Positions 44,037 to 51,440 of a stretch of DNA of 64,000 nucleotides are shown here, one piece after another. Numbering within the stretch: position 1 is the first letter of the stretch; every line of letters begins with the position of its first letter. The notes beneath the pieces are model-generated. The model was not told the origin of the DNA, made no database searches, and worked only from the letters and a program-made list of their open reading frames with translations. Source of the stretch: Gardnerella coleohominis (GTDB lineage: Bacteria; Actinomycetota; Actinomycetes; Actinomycetales; Bifidobacteriaceae); assembly GCF_002896555.1 (NCBI RefSeq), contig NZ_MNLH01000002.1:124001-188000 (forward strand), in the 5' to 3' direction. Made by a program: the position numbers and the translations under genes.

Positions 44037-44152
44037 CACTTTTGAAAGCAAACACGTATTTCTACTTTCAAAACTTTAATTTTATTTTACTTTTGAAAGT
44101 ATTATATCATTTTCACTTTCAAAACTGTAATATTTTTTCACTTTTGAAAGTG
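44037..44152. promoter_or_regulatory. five phased palindromic sites, divergent operator array
   Basis: Five 12-bp sites alternate between ACTTTTGAAAGT and ACTTTCAAAACT forms at 44038, 44064, 44089, 44115 and 44140. Spacing is 26, 25, 26, 25 bp, about two and a half helix turns, so neighbouring sites face opposite sides. Position between divergent ATPase and Fic genes suggests cooperative repressor binding, perhaps by the helix-turn-helix of the Fic protein. Confidence 0.6.
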
Positions 44153-44182
44153 TAGAATCTTTTTGCTTATAGTTTTGCGAAT

Positions 44183-44260
44183 CTTTACTTTTGTGTGTGC
44201 CAAATCGTGATTATCTTTACTTTTGATGTTGATTATGGGAAAATAAGTAAAGATTTTAGT
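44183..44260 (+). promoter_or_regulatory. second repeat set upstream of fic
   Basis: ATCTTTACTTTTG occurs at about 44182 and 44213, and an inverted AAGTAAAGATT at about 44246. These may be operator sites for the Fic gene that starts at 44333. Confidence 0.4.
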
Positions 44261-44332
44261 GCGTGAGTATTTAGATTCGTCATGATTTATCTCAATTAAA
44301 ACTATGCAAGCGGAAGAAAGAGAACCGTTAAA

Positions 44333-45295
44333 ATGTATGATTACACGGGATTTAACAACAGGCTGCGAGAAAAAGGCGTTAAAAAATCTCAGTTAGCAGC
44401 CGAGCTGCATATTTCTTCTCGTACGATTGCAAAAATCTCAAAAGGCGAAAAACTGTCAAATTTAGTAATTGCGAAAATCAGCAACTATTTACAATGCAAG
44501 CCTAGAGAATTGTATCGCGTAATCTCTGGTAACCCTATTTTGCAACGGCTTAGGGAAGAGAAGGAGCATCGTATTCCAGGCGGAATTTACCACGAGCTTC
44601 AAATTCGCATGACGTACAACTCGAATCATATTGAAGGCAGTCAGCTAAGCGAAGATCAAACTAGGCGAATTTTTGAAACTAACACTATAGGTTCCGAAGA
44701 AAAAGTGGATGGTGTAGTTGATGGCGCGGATTCAAGTGTTGGTGTAGTAGAGAACACAAGTATTAAAGTTGACGACATTGTTGAAACAGTGAATCATTTT
44801 CGCGCGATTGATTACTGCATTGACGTTGCTGAAGAGCCTCTTAGTGAAGAAATTATTAAGCATTTACATTTGCTACTTAAGCGCGGAACAAGCGACGAGC
44901 TTCTACCTTGGTTTAGTGTGGGTGATTACAAGTTGCGTGCGAATGTTGTAGGCGGTGTGCAAACTTGCGAGCCGCAAAAAGTGCATGGTGAGATTAGCAA
45001 GTTGTTGGCAGAATATCTTGCTAAAACTGATTTGTGCCTAGAGGATATCGTTGATTTTCATTACAGGTTTGAGCGAATACACCCATTTCAGGATGGCAAT
45101 GGCAGAGTTGGGCGTTTGATTGCTTTTAAGGAATGCTTAAAGCATAATATCGTGCCCTTTATTATTGAAGATCGAAAGAAATATTACTATTATCGCGGTC
45201 TTAAGGAATATAGCAATGAGCGTGGGTTTCTAGTTGAAACTTGCTATGACGGTCAAGATACGTTCCGTGCGTTGTTGAAGCTTTTTGGGTTGTGA
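44333..45295 (+). CDS. Fic-domain protein with N-terminal helix-turn-helix
   Basis: 320 residues. Residues 8-62 form an XRE-like helix-turn-helix (VKKSQLAAELHISSRTIAKIS). The Fic core has the full catalytic motif HPFQDGNGRVGR (about 244-255). The inhibitory helix motif (S/T)xxxE(G/N) is present upstream as SNHIEGS, so the enzyme is self-inhibited (class II). Fic enzymes usually AMPylate proteins. ATG at 44333 is preceded by AGAAAGAGAACCG. DNA binding plus Fic in one chain suggests autoregulation through the upstream sites. Confidence 0.85.
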   Translation: MYDYTGFNNRLREKGVKKSQLAAELHISSRTIAKISKGEKLSNLVIAKISNYLQCKPRELYRVISGNPILQRLREEKEHRIPGGIYHELQIRMTYNSNHIEGSQLSEDQTRRIFETNTIGSEEKVDGVVDGADSSVGVVENTSIKVDDIVETVNHFRAIDYCIDVAEEPLSEEIIKHLHLLLKRGTSDELLPWFSVGDYKLRANVVGGVQTCEPQKVHGEISKLLAEYLAKTDLCLEDIVDFHYRFERIHPFQDGNGRVGRLIAFKECLKHNIVPFIIEDRKKYYYYRGLKEYSNERGFLVETCYDGQDTFRALLKLFGL

Positions 45296-45309
45296 CGCGT
45301 TCTGCTTAT

Positions 45310-45385
45310 TGGGTTTTTAGGCTTGTGTGAATATCGTTTCATTTCGCAAAATTAAAAAATTTTCAAATTTGCGAAATGGGATTTG
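45310..45385. repeat. intergenic repeat, copy A (76 bp identical to copy C)
   Basis: These 76 bp are identical to 49773-49848. The core TTTCGCAAA...TTTGCGAAA is a hairpin with an AT-rich loop. It lies directly upstream of DUF4143 paralogue 2; a TATACT -10-like element follows at about 45398. Confidence 0.85.
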
Positions 45386-45424
45386 TGTGGTTTTAGTTAT
45401 ACTAGAAGTAGTGGGAGGTGTGCT

Positions 45425-46645
45425 ATGAAGCTAATTGACAGGGATTTTTACTTAAATAGGCTGCAAGAACTTAAAGATGTACCAGACATAAAGGTCATTA
45501 CGGGAATTCGTAGAAGTGGTAAATCTAAACTGTTAGATGCTTTTAGTTCACGTATCCAACAAGATGCTAATGCGAATGTAATTCGAATAAATCTAAATCA
45601 GAAAAAGTATCAAAAACTTTTAGAAGAGGATGCTTTATATAACTATATTGAAGAACATTGTGTTGAGGGGAAATCAAATTATCTTTTTGTAGACGAGATT
45701 CAACTTTGCAATGGCTTCGAACGTGTGATTAATAGCATTCATGATGAAGAATTATGTGACATATATGTTACTGGCTCTAACGCTTTTCTGCTTTCAAGTG
45801 ATCTTGCTACTTTGTTTGGCGGTAGGGTATTTGAAATTAGCATGTACCCATTTTCTTTTGCTGAATTTTGTAAATATTATTCAAAAACAGATAATGATGA
45901 AAATTATATCGATAAGAGTGATATAGATAAGTATTTCGATGAATACTATGTACGTGGCGGAATGCCTGGATCTTACTTATATAACAAAGATTACGATGCG
46001 CGAAAGTATGTTGAAGGAATATATCGTACAACTATAGTAAAAGATATCGTGCAAAAATATGGCATAGAAAATGAAGATTTACTTGTTATGATTGCGAATT
46101 TCCTTATGGACAATGTTGGTAATTGTACTTCGATTCGCAATGTTGCTTCTGTACTAACGTCAAAAACTTATAAAACTAATGATAAAACAGTTGGTGCTCA
46201 TATTAGTTATTTATGTAAATCATTCATGTTCTATCCAATACAACGTTATGATATTAAAGGCAAAAGGTACCTTGAGTCAGATAAAAAGTACTATCTTGCC
46301 GATTTATCATTTAGGTTTTCGGAATTAGGTACTAGATATTCTGATGTTGGACATTTGTATGAGAATCTAGTGGCTATTGAACTTTTAAGACGCGGGTATG
46401 AAGTGTATGTTGGCAAGCTTTATACTAAGGAAATCGATTTTGTGGCAAAGAAGGACGGAAAGCTGACTTATATTCAAGTTTCTGACGATATTTCGCGCGA
46501 TGAAACTTTTGAAAGAGAAATTAGTCCGTTGTTATCTATAAAAGACGCTTACCCAAAGATGATTATTGCTCGTACTCGTCACGATGAGATGGAAAAAGAC
46601 GGTGTAAAAATAGTTGATATAGCGCGATGGTTGTATGAGCGATGA
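45425..46645 (+). CDS. DUF4143-family AAA ATPase, paralogue 2
   Basis: 406 residues from ATG 45425 with GGGAGG upstream. Walker A GIRRSGKSKLL, Walker B YLFVDEIQLCN, LTGSNAF-type sensor, YDIKGKRYLES linker and C-terminal KEIDFVAKKDGKLTYIQVSDD. Closely similar to paralogue 1 along its length, including the final helix (VDIARWL). Together with the neighbouring Fic genes it forms the 42.7-49.8 kb island. Confidence 0.85.
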   Translation: MKLIDRDFYLNRLQELKDVPDIKVITGIRRSGKSKLLDAFSSRIQQDANANVIRINLNQKKYQKLLEEDALYNYIEEHCVEGKSNYLFVDEIQLCNGFERVINSIHDEELCDIYVTGSNAFLLSSDLATLFGGRVFEISMYPFSFAEFCKYYSKTDNDENYIDKSDIDKYFDEYYVRGGMPGSYLYNKDYDARKYVEGIYRTTIVKDIVQKYGIENEDLLVMIANFLMDNVGNCTSIRNVASVLTSKTYKTNDKTVGAHISYLCKSFMFYPIQRYDIKGKRYLESDKKYYLADLSFRFSELGTRYSDVGHLYENLVAIELLRRGYEVYVGKLYTKEIDFVAKKDGKLTYIQVSDDISRDETFEREISPLLSIKDAYPKMIIARTRHDEMEKDGVKIVDIARWLYER

Positions 46646-46730
46646 TTTGGACTGAATGCGCGTAATAAGGCTATTTTGTTCTTACACTATTCTTCTCTTT
46701 CGCATATGGTTTAGATTATTAGGAGGGTTT

Positions 46731-46860
46731 ATTTCGCAAAATTAAAAAATTTTCAAATTTGCGAAGCGGGATTTGATTGGTTTACGAAGTGGTATTTGCT
46801 CGGTTTTAACGCGCGCAAAACATATTACACTGAAACGAGTGGCGTGATGTTGCCGATGCT
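46731..46860. repeat. intergenic repeat, copy B (130 bp, 3 differences from copy C)
   Basis: 130 bp match 49804-49933 with three substitutions. It starts with the same hairpin core as copy A and continues through gattggtttacgaagtgg to gatgttgccgatgct. It lies downstream of paralogue 2. Confidence 0.85.
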
Positions 46861-46890
46861 TTTTGCGTTTGTGTGGATTCGTCAAATCGC

Positions 46891-47006
46891 AAAATGTGCT
46901 GTAAGCAAAGTGTGCAGTAAATAAACTGTGCTGTAACAAAAATATGCCATAAGTAAAATGTGCCATAAATAAAGCGTGCCGTAAATAAAATGTTCTGTGC
47001 CGTAAC
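46891..47006. repeat. degenerate 16-bp tandem repeat, about 7 units
   Basis: Units vary around AAAATGTGCCGTAAAT and cover the region just upstream of the Fic antitoxin gene. They could be regulator sites or a slippage-grown tract. Confidence 0.65.
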
Positions 47007-47096
47007 GGAAATGTTTGGTAATCAAAATGTATTGCGCATAGTAAAATAGTTAACAGTTGTTTTTGATTTGGGTGCGTGTGTTGGTAGGTAGAAGAA

Positions 47097-47279
47097 ATGA
47101 TTGATAAAGAAACGCAAAAGTTCCGACTAGAAAACGTTGCAATAGCATTATCTTCAGCAAAATTAGAAGGTGGCACTGTATCTTCTGCATGCTTGGCTGA
47201 TACAAGAAAATATATTCGCGGTTCTATAAGCGCAGATGAGCTTATATCTCTAACTCGTAAGCGTTACGGTCTGAAATAA
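47097..47279 (+). CDS. Fic antitoxin, VbhA-like
   Basis: 60 residues. Contains the inhibitory motif (S/T)xxxE(G/N) as SAKLEG, followed by KYIRGSISADELISLTRKRYGL, the typical end of VbhA-type antitoxins. It would insert its helix into the Fic active site of the next gene and block ATP binding. The toxin gene begins 28 bp downstream. Confidence 0.8.
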   Translation: MIDKETQKFRLENVAIALSSAKLEGGTVSSACLADTRKYIRGSISADELISLTRKRYGLK

Positions 47280-47307
47280 TCAATCCTAACTTGTTTAAGT
47301 ATTAATT

Positions 47308-48030
47308 ATGGTTGATGAAGTTTTTGACCCATATCTTATTCCTCATACGCGAGTGCTGAAGAACAAACTGAATTTACAAACTCAGGAAAATCTTGATTTC
47401 TTTGAAAACGATTTAGTTTCAGTTCGTAGCTATAAGTTGTACGAAAACTTGCCACATGCTGAAGGAACTGTTAAGCAATTGCAATGGATTCATCATTATC
47501 TTTTTCAGGATGTTTACGATTGGGCTGGTCAGATTCGCACTATAGACATGACTAAAGGCGGCGGCGAGCCGTTTCATCCGCTTGAATACATGGGCGTTGG
47601 GATTCGCTACTGTGAGCAAACGCTTAAAAATGATAATTTATTGCAAGGTTTATCTATTGATGAGTTTATTAGTAAGCTAAGTGTAAATTACAATAATTTT
47701 AATGTTTTACACCCATTTCGTGAGGGAAATGGTAGAACACAGCGCGTTTTTTGGGATATAGTTGCGCGAGATGCTGGGTATCATTTCGATTGGGGATTAA
47801 TAACTCAGAGAGTTAACGATGAAGCTTCAATCCAGGCTAAAGACACTAACGATACAAAGCTTCTTGAAGACATGTTCCGCATTATTACAAAGCCTTTGCA
47901 GGTTGAGCTTTTAGCACAGCAGCAGTTTGCGCATCTTGTTGAAGAGGAATACGAATACGCGCCGAATGTGGCTAGTGTTTTGCAAGATAAGGATTATGCT
48001 GCGTATAAAACGCGTTATGGCATAGATTGA
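47308..48030 (+). CDS. Fic toxin (AMPylating), VbhT-like
   Basis: 240 residues with catalytic motif HPFREGNGRTQR (about 134-145) and the conserved Fic N-terminal helices (GTVKQLQWIHHYLFQDVYDWAGQIRTID). No own inhibitory helix, so it is a class I Fic that needs the preceding antitoxin. The family targets proteins such as gyrase by adding AMP. No type IV secretion signal domain is evident. Confidence 0.85.
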   Translation: MVDEVFDPYLIPHTRVLKNKLNLQTQENLDFFENDLVSVRSYKLYENLPHAEGTVKQLQWIHHYLFQDVYDWAGQIRTIDMTKGGGEPFHPLEYMGVGIRYCEQTLKNDNLLQGLSIDEFISKLSVNYNNFNVLHPFREGNGRTQRVFWDIVARDAGYHFDWGLITQRVNDEASIQAKDTNDTKLLEDMFRIITKPLQVELLAQQQFAHLVEEEYEYAPNVASVLQDKDYAAYKTRYGID

Positions 48031-48063
48031 ATTTAGCGATTGCGTATTGTTATAGTGTGCAAT

Positions 48064-48180
48064 CTAAACTTCTAAAAATACAAAGTTTGAGTTATTGATA
48101 ACCTAAACTTACGAAAAATAAAAGTTTAGGTCATGAATGACTTAAACTTGTAAAAAATCGAAGTTTAAGTCATAATATTT
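48064..48180. repeat. three 39-bp tandem units, each a hairpin
   Basis: Units start at 48064, 48103 and 48142. Each has AAACTT...AAGTTT arms with an AT loop and is followed by a second small dyad (GTTATtgATAAC, GTCATgaATGAC). Arm changes are compensated on both sides in units two and three. It lies upstream of DUF4143 paralogue 3 and downstream of fic; possible operator or nested transcription-control hairpins. Confidence 0.7.
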
Positions 48181-48302
48181 ATAAGATTCGTAAGATTGTA
48201 AGATTAATAAAATTTATGACTTTGCAATTTTGTGACTGTGCAATCAACGTAAGCATTGTTTTAAGAATTCCTAAACTATCTAAAGCGGAGTAGAGGCTTA
48301 TT

Positions 48303-49763
48303 ATGGTAAATTCGCAAGATCAGCTACTTGAAAGCGCAAATATGCCAATGCATAGTAATCGCCCTGCTATAGTCGGCAAAAATATTAAAAATCGCGATAT
48401 TTATCTTAATCAGCTTATAGCTTTCAAAGATACAGAACCTGTGAAAGTTGTGACGGGCATTCGTCGATGCGGCAAGTCAACTTTGCTTAAGCTCATGCAA
48501 GAATACCTTATTAACTCTGGAGTTGAGCAAAATCAAATTATATCTATAAACTTTGAGTCGCTCGAGTTTCAAGATATGAGTTATAAGGACTTGTACAATT
48601 ACGTTAAAAATAGGATTGAATACAACAGTATTGAATCTGCTGATAGTGAATCTTCTAGTGTTAAGCATACTAAAAAAACGTATCTTTTCTTTGACGAGCT
48701 TCAGCGTATAGATCGTTGGGAAGATGCAATTAACTCGTTTCGCGTAGATTTTGATTGCGATATCTATATAACTGGCTCTAACGCATACCTGCTTTCCTCG
48801 GAGTACTCAACATACTTGTCTGGTCGGTATGTGGAAGTGAAAATGTATCCGCTTTCGTTTAGAGAGTTCGTTGATTTTCAGGATTATTCCATTGAAGAAT
48901 ATAAGTCTCCGCTCGGTGATCTGAAAAAAAGAGCGGTGAATGCTAATGGCGGTAGTGTAGAGCTTGATGACTTGTTTGCAGCTTATATGCGTTACGGCGG
49001 TATGCCTGCAATCTGTGATATTGCTTTAGAATCAGGTTTTAATCAGAGTAGTGCAATGACTTTGCTAGACGGAATTTATTCCACTGTAGTAGTTCGCGAT
49101 ATACTCGAGCGCGAGAAGCGCCGCGGGCAAAGGCAGATTACAGACGCAGATCTTCTTAGAAAAATAATTATGTTTTTGGCAGATAATATTGGAAACAATA
49201 CGTCTTTAAATTCTGTGTGCAATACGCTTTCTTCTGAAAATCTTCTTGATGCTGCTGATAGTAATTCTCGCGTCTTGCGCGCGCGTGGCGCTAAACCTGC
49301 AACTCAAACTATATCCGCTTATGTTAGTGCGTTAAAAGAATCTTACATGTTTTATGACGTTAAGCGCTTTGACATTAAAGGGAAAGATTATTTGCGCACT
49401 CTTGGCAAGTATTACATTGTTGACATTGGGTTGCGTAATTATTTGCTCGGTTTTAGGGACAGAGATAGAGGGCATGCGTTAGAAAATGTTGTGTTCTTTG
49501 AGCTTTTAAGGCGAGGCTACGATGTTGCTGTTGGCAAAATAGATAATTTGGAAGTGGATTTTGTTGCGACTTCTGCTTCCGAAAAACTTTATATTCAAGT
49601 AACTGAAAGCATGATGGATGAGTCTGTGCGCGAGCGAGAGTTAAAGCCGCTTCGTAAGATCCAAAATAATTACGAAAAGCTGGTTATTACTTTGAGTAAG
49701 GCTTTGGATGATGATTACGACGGCATTCGCGTTGAAAACATTGTTGATTGGTTGCTTAAGTAG
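48303..49763 (+). CDS. DUF4143-family AAA ATPase, paralogue 3
   Basis: 486 residues, longer than the other two because of an N-terminal extension (about 30 residues) and inserts near 100-115, 200-220 and 325-340. Walker A GIRRCGKSTLL, Walker B YLFFDELQRID, YDVKRFDIKGKDYLRT and C-terminal EVDFVATSASEKLYIQVTES are kept. More divergent than paralogues 1 and 2. ATG at 48303 follows GGAGTAGAGG. Confidence 0.85.
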   Translation: MVNSQDQLLESANMPMHSNRPAIVGKNIKNRDIYLNQLIAFKDTEPVKVVTGIRRCGKSTLLKLMQEYLINSGVEQNQIISINFESLEFQDMSYKDLYNYVKNRIEYNSIESADSESSSVKHTKKTYLFFDELQRIDRWEDAINSFRVDFDCDIYITGSNAYLLSSEYSTYLSGRYVEVKMYPLSFREFVDFQDYSIEEYKSPLGDLKKRAVNANGGSVELDDLFAAYMRYGGMPAICDIALESGFNQSSAMTLLDGIYSTVVVRDILEREKRRGQRQITDADLLRKIIMFLADNIGNNTSLNSVCNTLSSENLLDAADSNSRVLRARGAKPATQTISAYVSALKESYMFYDVKRFDIKGKDYLRTLGKYYIVDIGLRNYLLGFRDRDRGHALENVVFFELLRRGYDVAVGKIDNLEVDFVATSASEKLYIQVTESMMDESVRERELKPLRKIQNNYEKLVITLSKALDDDYDGIRVENIVDWLLK

Positions 49764-49772
49764 CGTTGTTAC

Positions 49773-49933
49773 TGGGTTTTTAGGCTTGTGTGAATATCGT
49801 TTCATTTCGCAAAATTAAAAAATTTTCAAATTTGCGAAATGGGATTTGATTGGTTTACGAAGTGGTATTTGCTCGATTTTAACGCGCGCAAAACATATTA
49901 CACTGAAACGAGTGGCGTGATGTTGCCGATGCT
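49773..49933. repeat. intergenic repeat, copy C (longest, overlaps A and B)
   Basis: The first 76 bp equal copy A; bases 49804-49933 match copy B. It is therefore the full element from which A and B share different ends. It lies just downstream of paralogue 3. Two AAAATGTAGGTATAGA repeats follow (49962 and 50013). Confidence 0.85.
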
Positions 49934-50066
49934 GACTATGTTTCTATAGTGCGTTTTTTCAAAAATGTAGGTATAGATGAGTATTTGTTGCGCGCTATGC
50001 CTTCATTTTGGCAAAATGTAGGTATAGAACATGACTTTCTATAAACTATGACGACATTTTTCTATT

Positions 50067-50100
50067 TTGTGGCTTTTTTTTGGGGGGGGGGGGATATTGT
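50067..50100 (+). promoter_or_regulatory. T8-G12 tract in possible promoter spacer of apbE-family gene
   Basis: Eight T (50074-50081) and twelve G (50082-50093) lie between a -35-like TTGTGG (50067) and a -10-like GATATT/TATTGT (50093-50100). The spacer is 20-22 bp now; three fewer G would give 17-19. Such tracts slip during replication and can switch promoters. Confidence 0.5.
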
Positions 50101-50148
50101 TGCGGGTTTTGATGATTGGTAGAGTGTTTGATGTTGTGAGTGAGGCAA

Positions 50149-51237
50149 ATGATGTTTAGGAATGTTGTTGCGTTTGATTGCGCGCTTGGAACGGGGATTA
50201 TTATCTCTAGCAGCAAGCCGATTTCGCAGCGCGTGCAGAAGCGGATTCGCGCGTTTATTGATGATTATGAACGCACTCTTTCGCGCTTTCGTGAAGATTC
50301 GCTAGTTTCGCGCATGGCTCGTGCGGAGCATGGCGGCGATTTTGAGTTCCCGTCGTGGGTGCAACCGCTTTTTGCAATTTATGATGAGTTTTACAATGCT
50401 ACGCGAGGAGCTTTCGACGCGTGCGTTGGTGCGGATTTGCTTGCGCTTGGCTACGATAATTCTGTGCAATTCGTTCCGGAATCGGCTGGAAGTGCGAGTG
50501 AAGATAGCGGCGGTGGCAGTTGGACCAATTATCGTCGCTTGTTGTCAGTTAAGTGGGGAGATATTTCGCGAGATGGCGTCGGCACAACGCTTTGCACAAA
50601 TCAGCCAGTACAGCTTGATTTTGGTGCAGCTGGGAAAGGTTATTTTGTAGATCTTTTAACGCAGATTATTAAAGAGGAGCTTAGTGGCGATTCGCCTGCG
50701 GATAGTGATCTACATGTGGATAGCGATTCACCTGCGGATAGCGATTTACCTGCAGATTGTGATTTTCTGGTAAACGCTGGCGGTGATATGCGCGCTTGTT
50801 TTAGTGATGAAGATTATCAAATAAAAGTTGCTTTAGAAAATCCTTTTGATACGACGCAAGCAGTTGGAGTGGCATCAATCGCAAGCGGAGCGTTGTGTGC
50901 GTCGTCTAGTGCAAGAAAACGCTGGAAAGTAAGAGATGAGAATTGTCTTGCAGGTAATGGTTTTGAATCAAATTTAATTGCAGCCCATTTGATCAACGCT
51001 TTAGATGGCATTCCAGTGCAAAAACTTTCTGCAAGTTGGGCTTACGTTCCTGCTAAAACGTGTGATTTTCCAACTGCATATGCCGACGCATTAGCGACTG
51101 CGCTTTTCGTTTCGTCAGAAAGTGATTTGCAAAAAATCATCCAAAGTAAAGGCGCTGAATTTGCTGTAACACTTCCAAATCACACAATGTGCGCAACGAA
51201 AAACTTCCCTGCACAGTTTTTCGTATATAACTCATAA
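50149..51237 (+). CDS. ApbE-family FAD:protein FMN transferase
   Basis: 362 residues from ATG 50149 (GTGAGG upstream; GTG 50140 and ATG 50152 are alternatives). Family motifs: FDACVGADLLALGYD, LDFGAAGKGYFVDLL for FAD binding, and FLVNAGGDMRACF. The enzyme attaches FMN to Thr/Ser of target proteins; no signal peptide or lipobox is seen, so it may work inside the cell. Between the last two motifs there is a repeated acidic insert (SDLHVDSD, SPADSDLPADCD) coded by a short DNA repeat. No flavoprotein target is adjacent. Confidence 0.8.
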   Translation: MMFRNVVAFDCALGTGIIISSSKPISQRVQKRIRAFIDDYERTLSRFREDSLVSRMARAEHGGDFEFPSWVQPLFAIYDEFYNATRGAFDACVGADLLALGYDNSVQFVPESAGSASEDSGGGSWTNYRRLLSVKWGDISRDGVGTTLCTNQPVQLDFGAAGKGYFVDLLTQIIKEELSGDSPADSDLHVDSDSPADSDLPADCDFLVNAGGDMRACFSDEDYQIKVALENPFDTTQAVGVASIASGALCASSSARKRWKVRDENCLAGNGFESNLIAAHLINALDGIPVQKLSASWAYVPAKTCDFPTAYADALATALFVSSESDLQKIIQSKGAEFAVTLPNHTMCATKNFPAQFFVYNS

Positions 51238-51327
51238 AACCATTTCCGTCTATAAGCTATAACACCTATAATCCGCTAATCTTATGAATTTTCTAATAAT
51301 TAATGGCTTAATAATTAAGTTCTTAAT

Positions 51328-51376
51328 AATTAAGGGCTTTATCTCGTAATTATTTACGAAACAAAACCCTTAATAT
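51328..51376. terminator. convergent hairpin between apbE-like gene and vly
   Basis: ATTAAGGG/CCCTTAAT outer stem and TCGTAA/TTACGA inner stem form a long imperfect hairpin. T-runs are short, so strength is uncertain. Confidence 0.55.
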
Positions 51377-51440
51377 ATCAATTTGTATTAACTTATATCT
51401 ATCTACTTTAAAGTTCTAGCTTTAACTTTTAGGATATGAA

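Noticed and set aside
44037..44152. CRISPR array
   Set aside because: Units are 12 bp with 13-14 bp low-complexity spacers and alternate in orientation; no cas genes are nearby.
48064..48180. CRISPR array
   Set aside because: The 39-bp units follow each other without unique spacers and diverge from one another.
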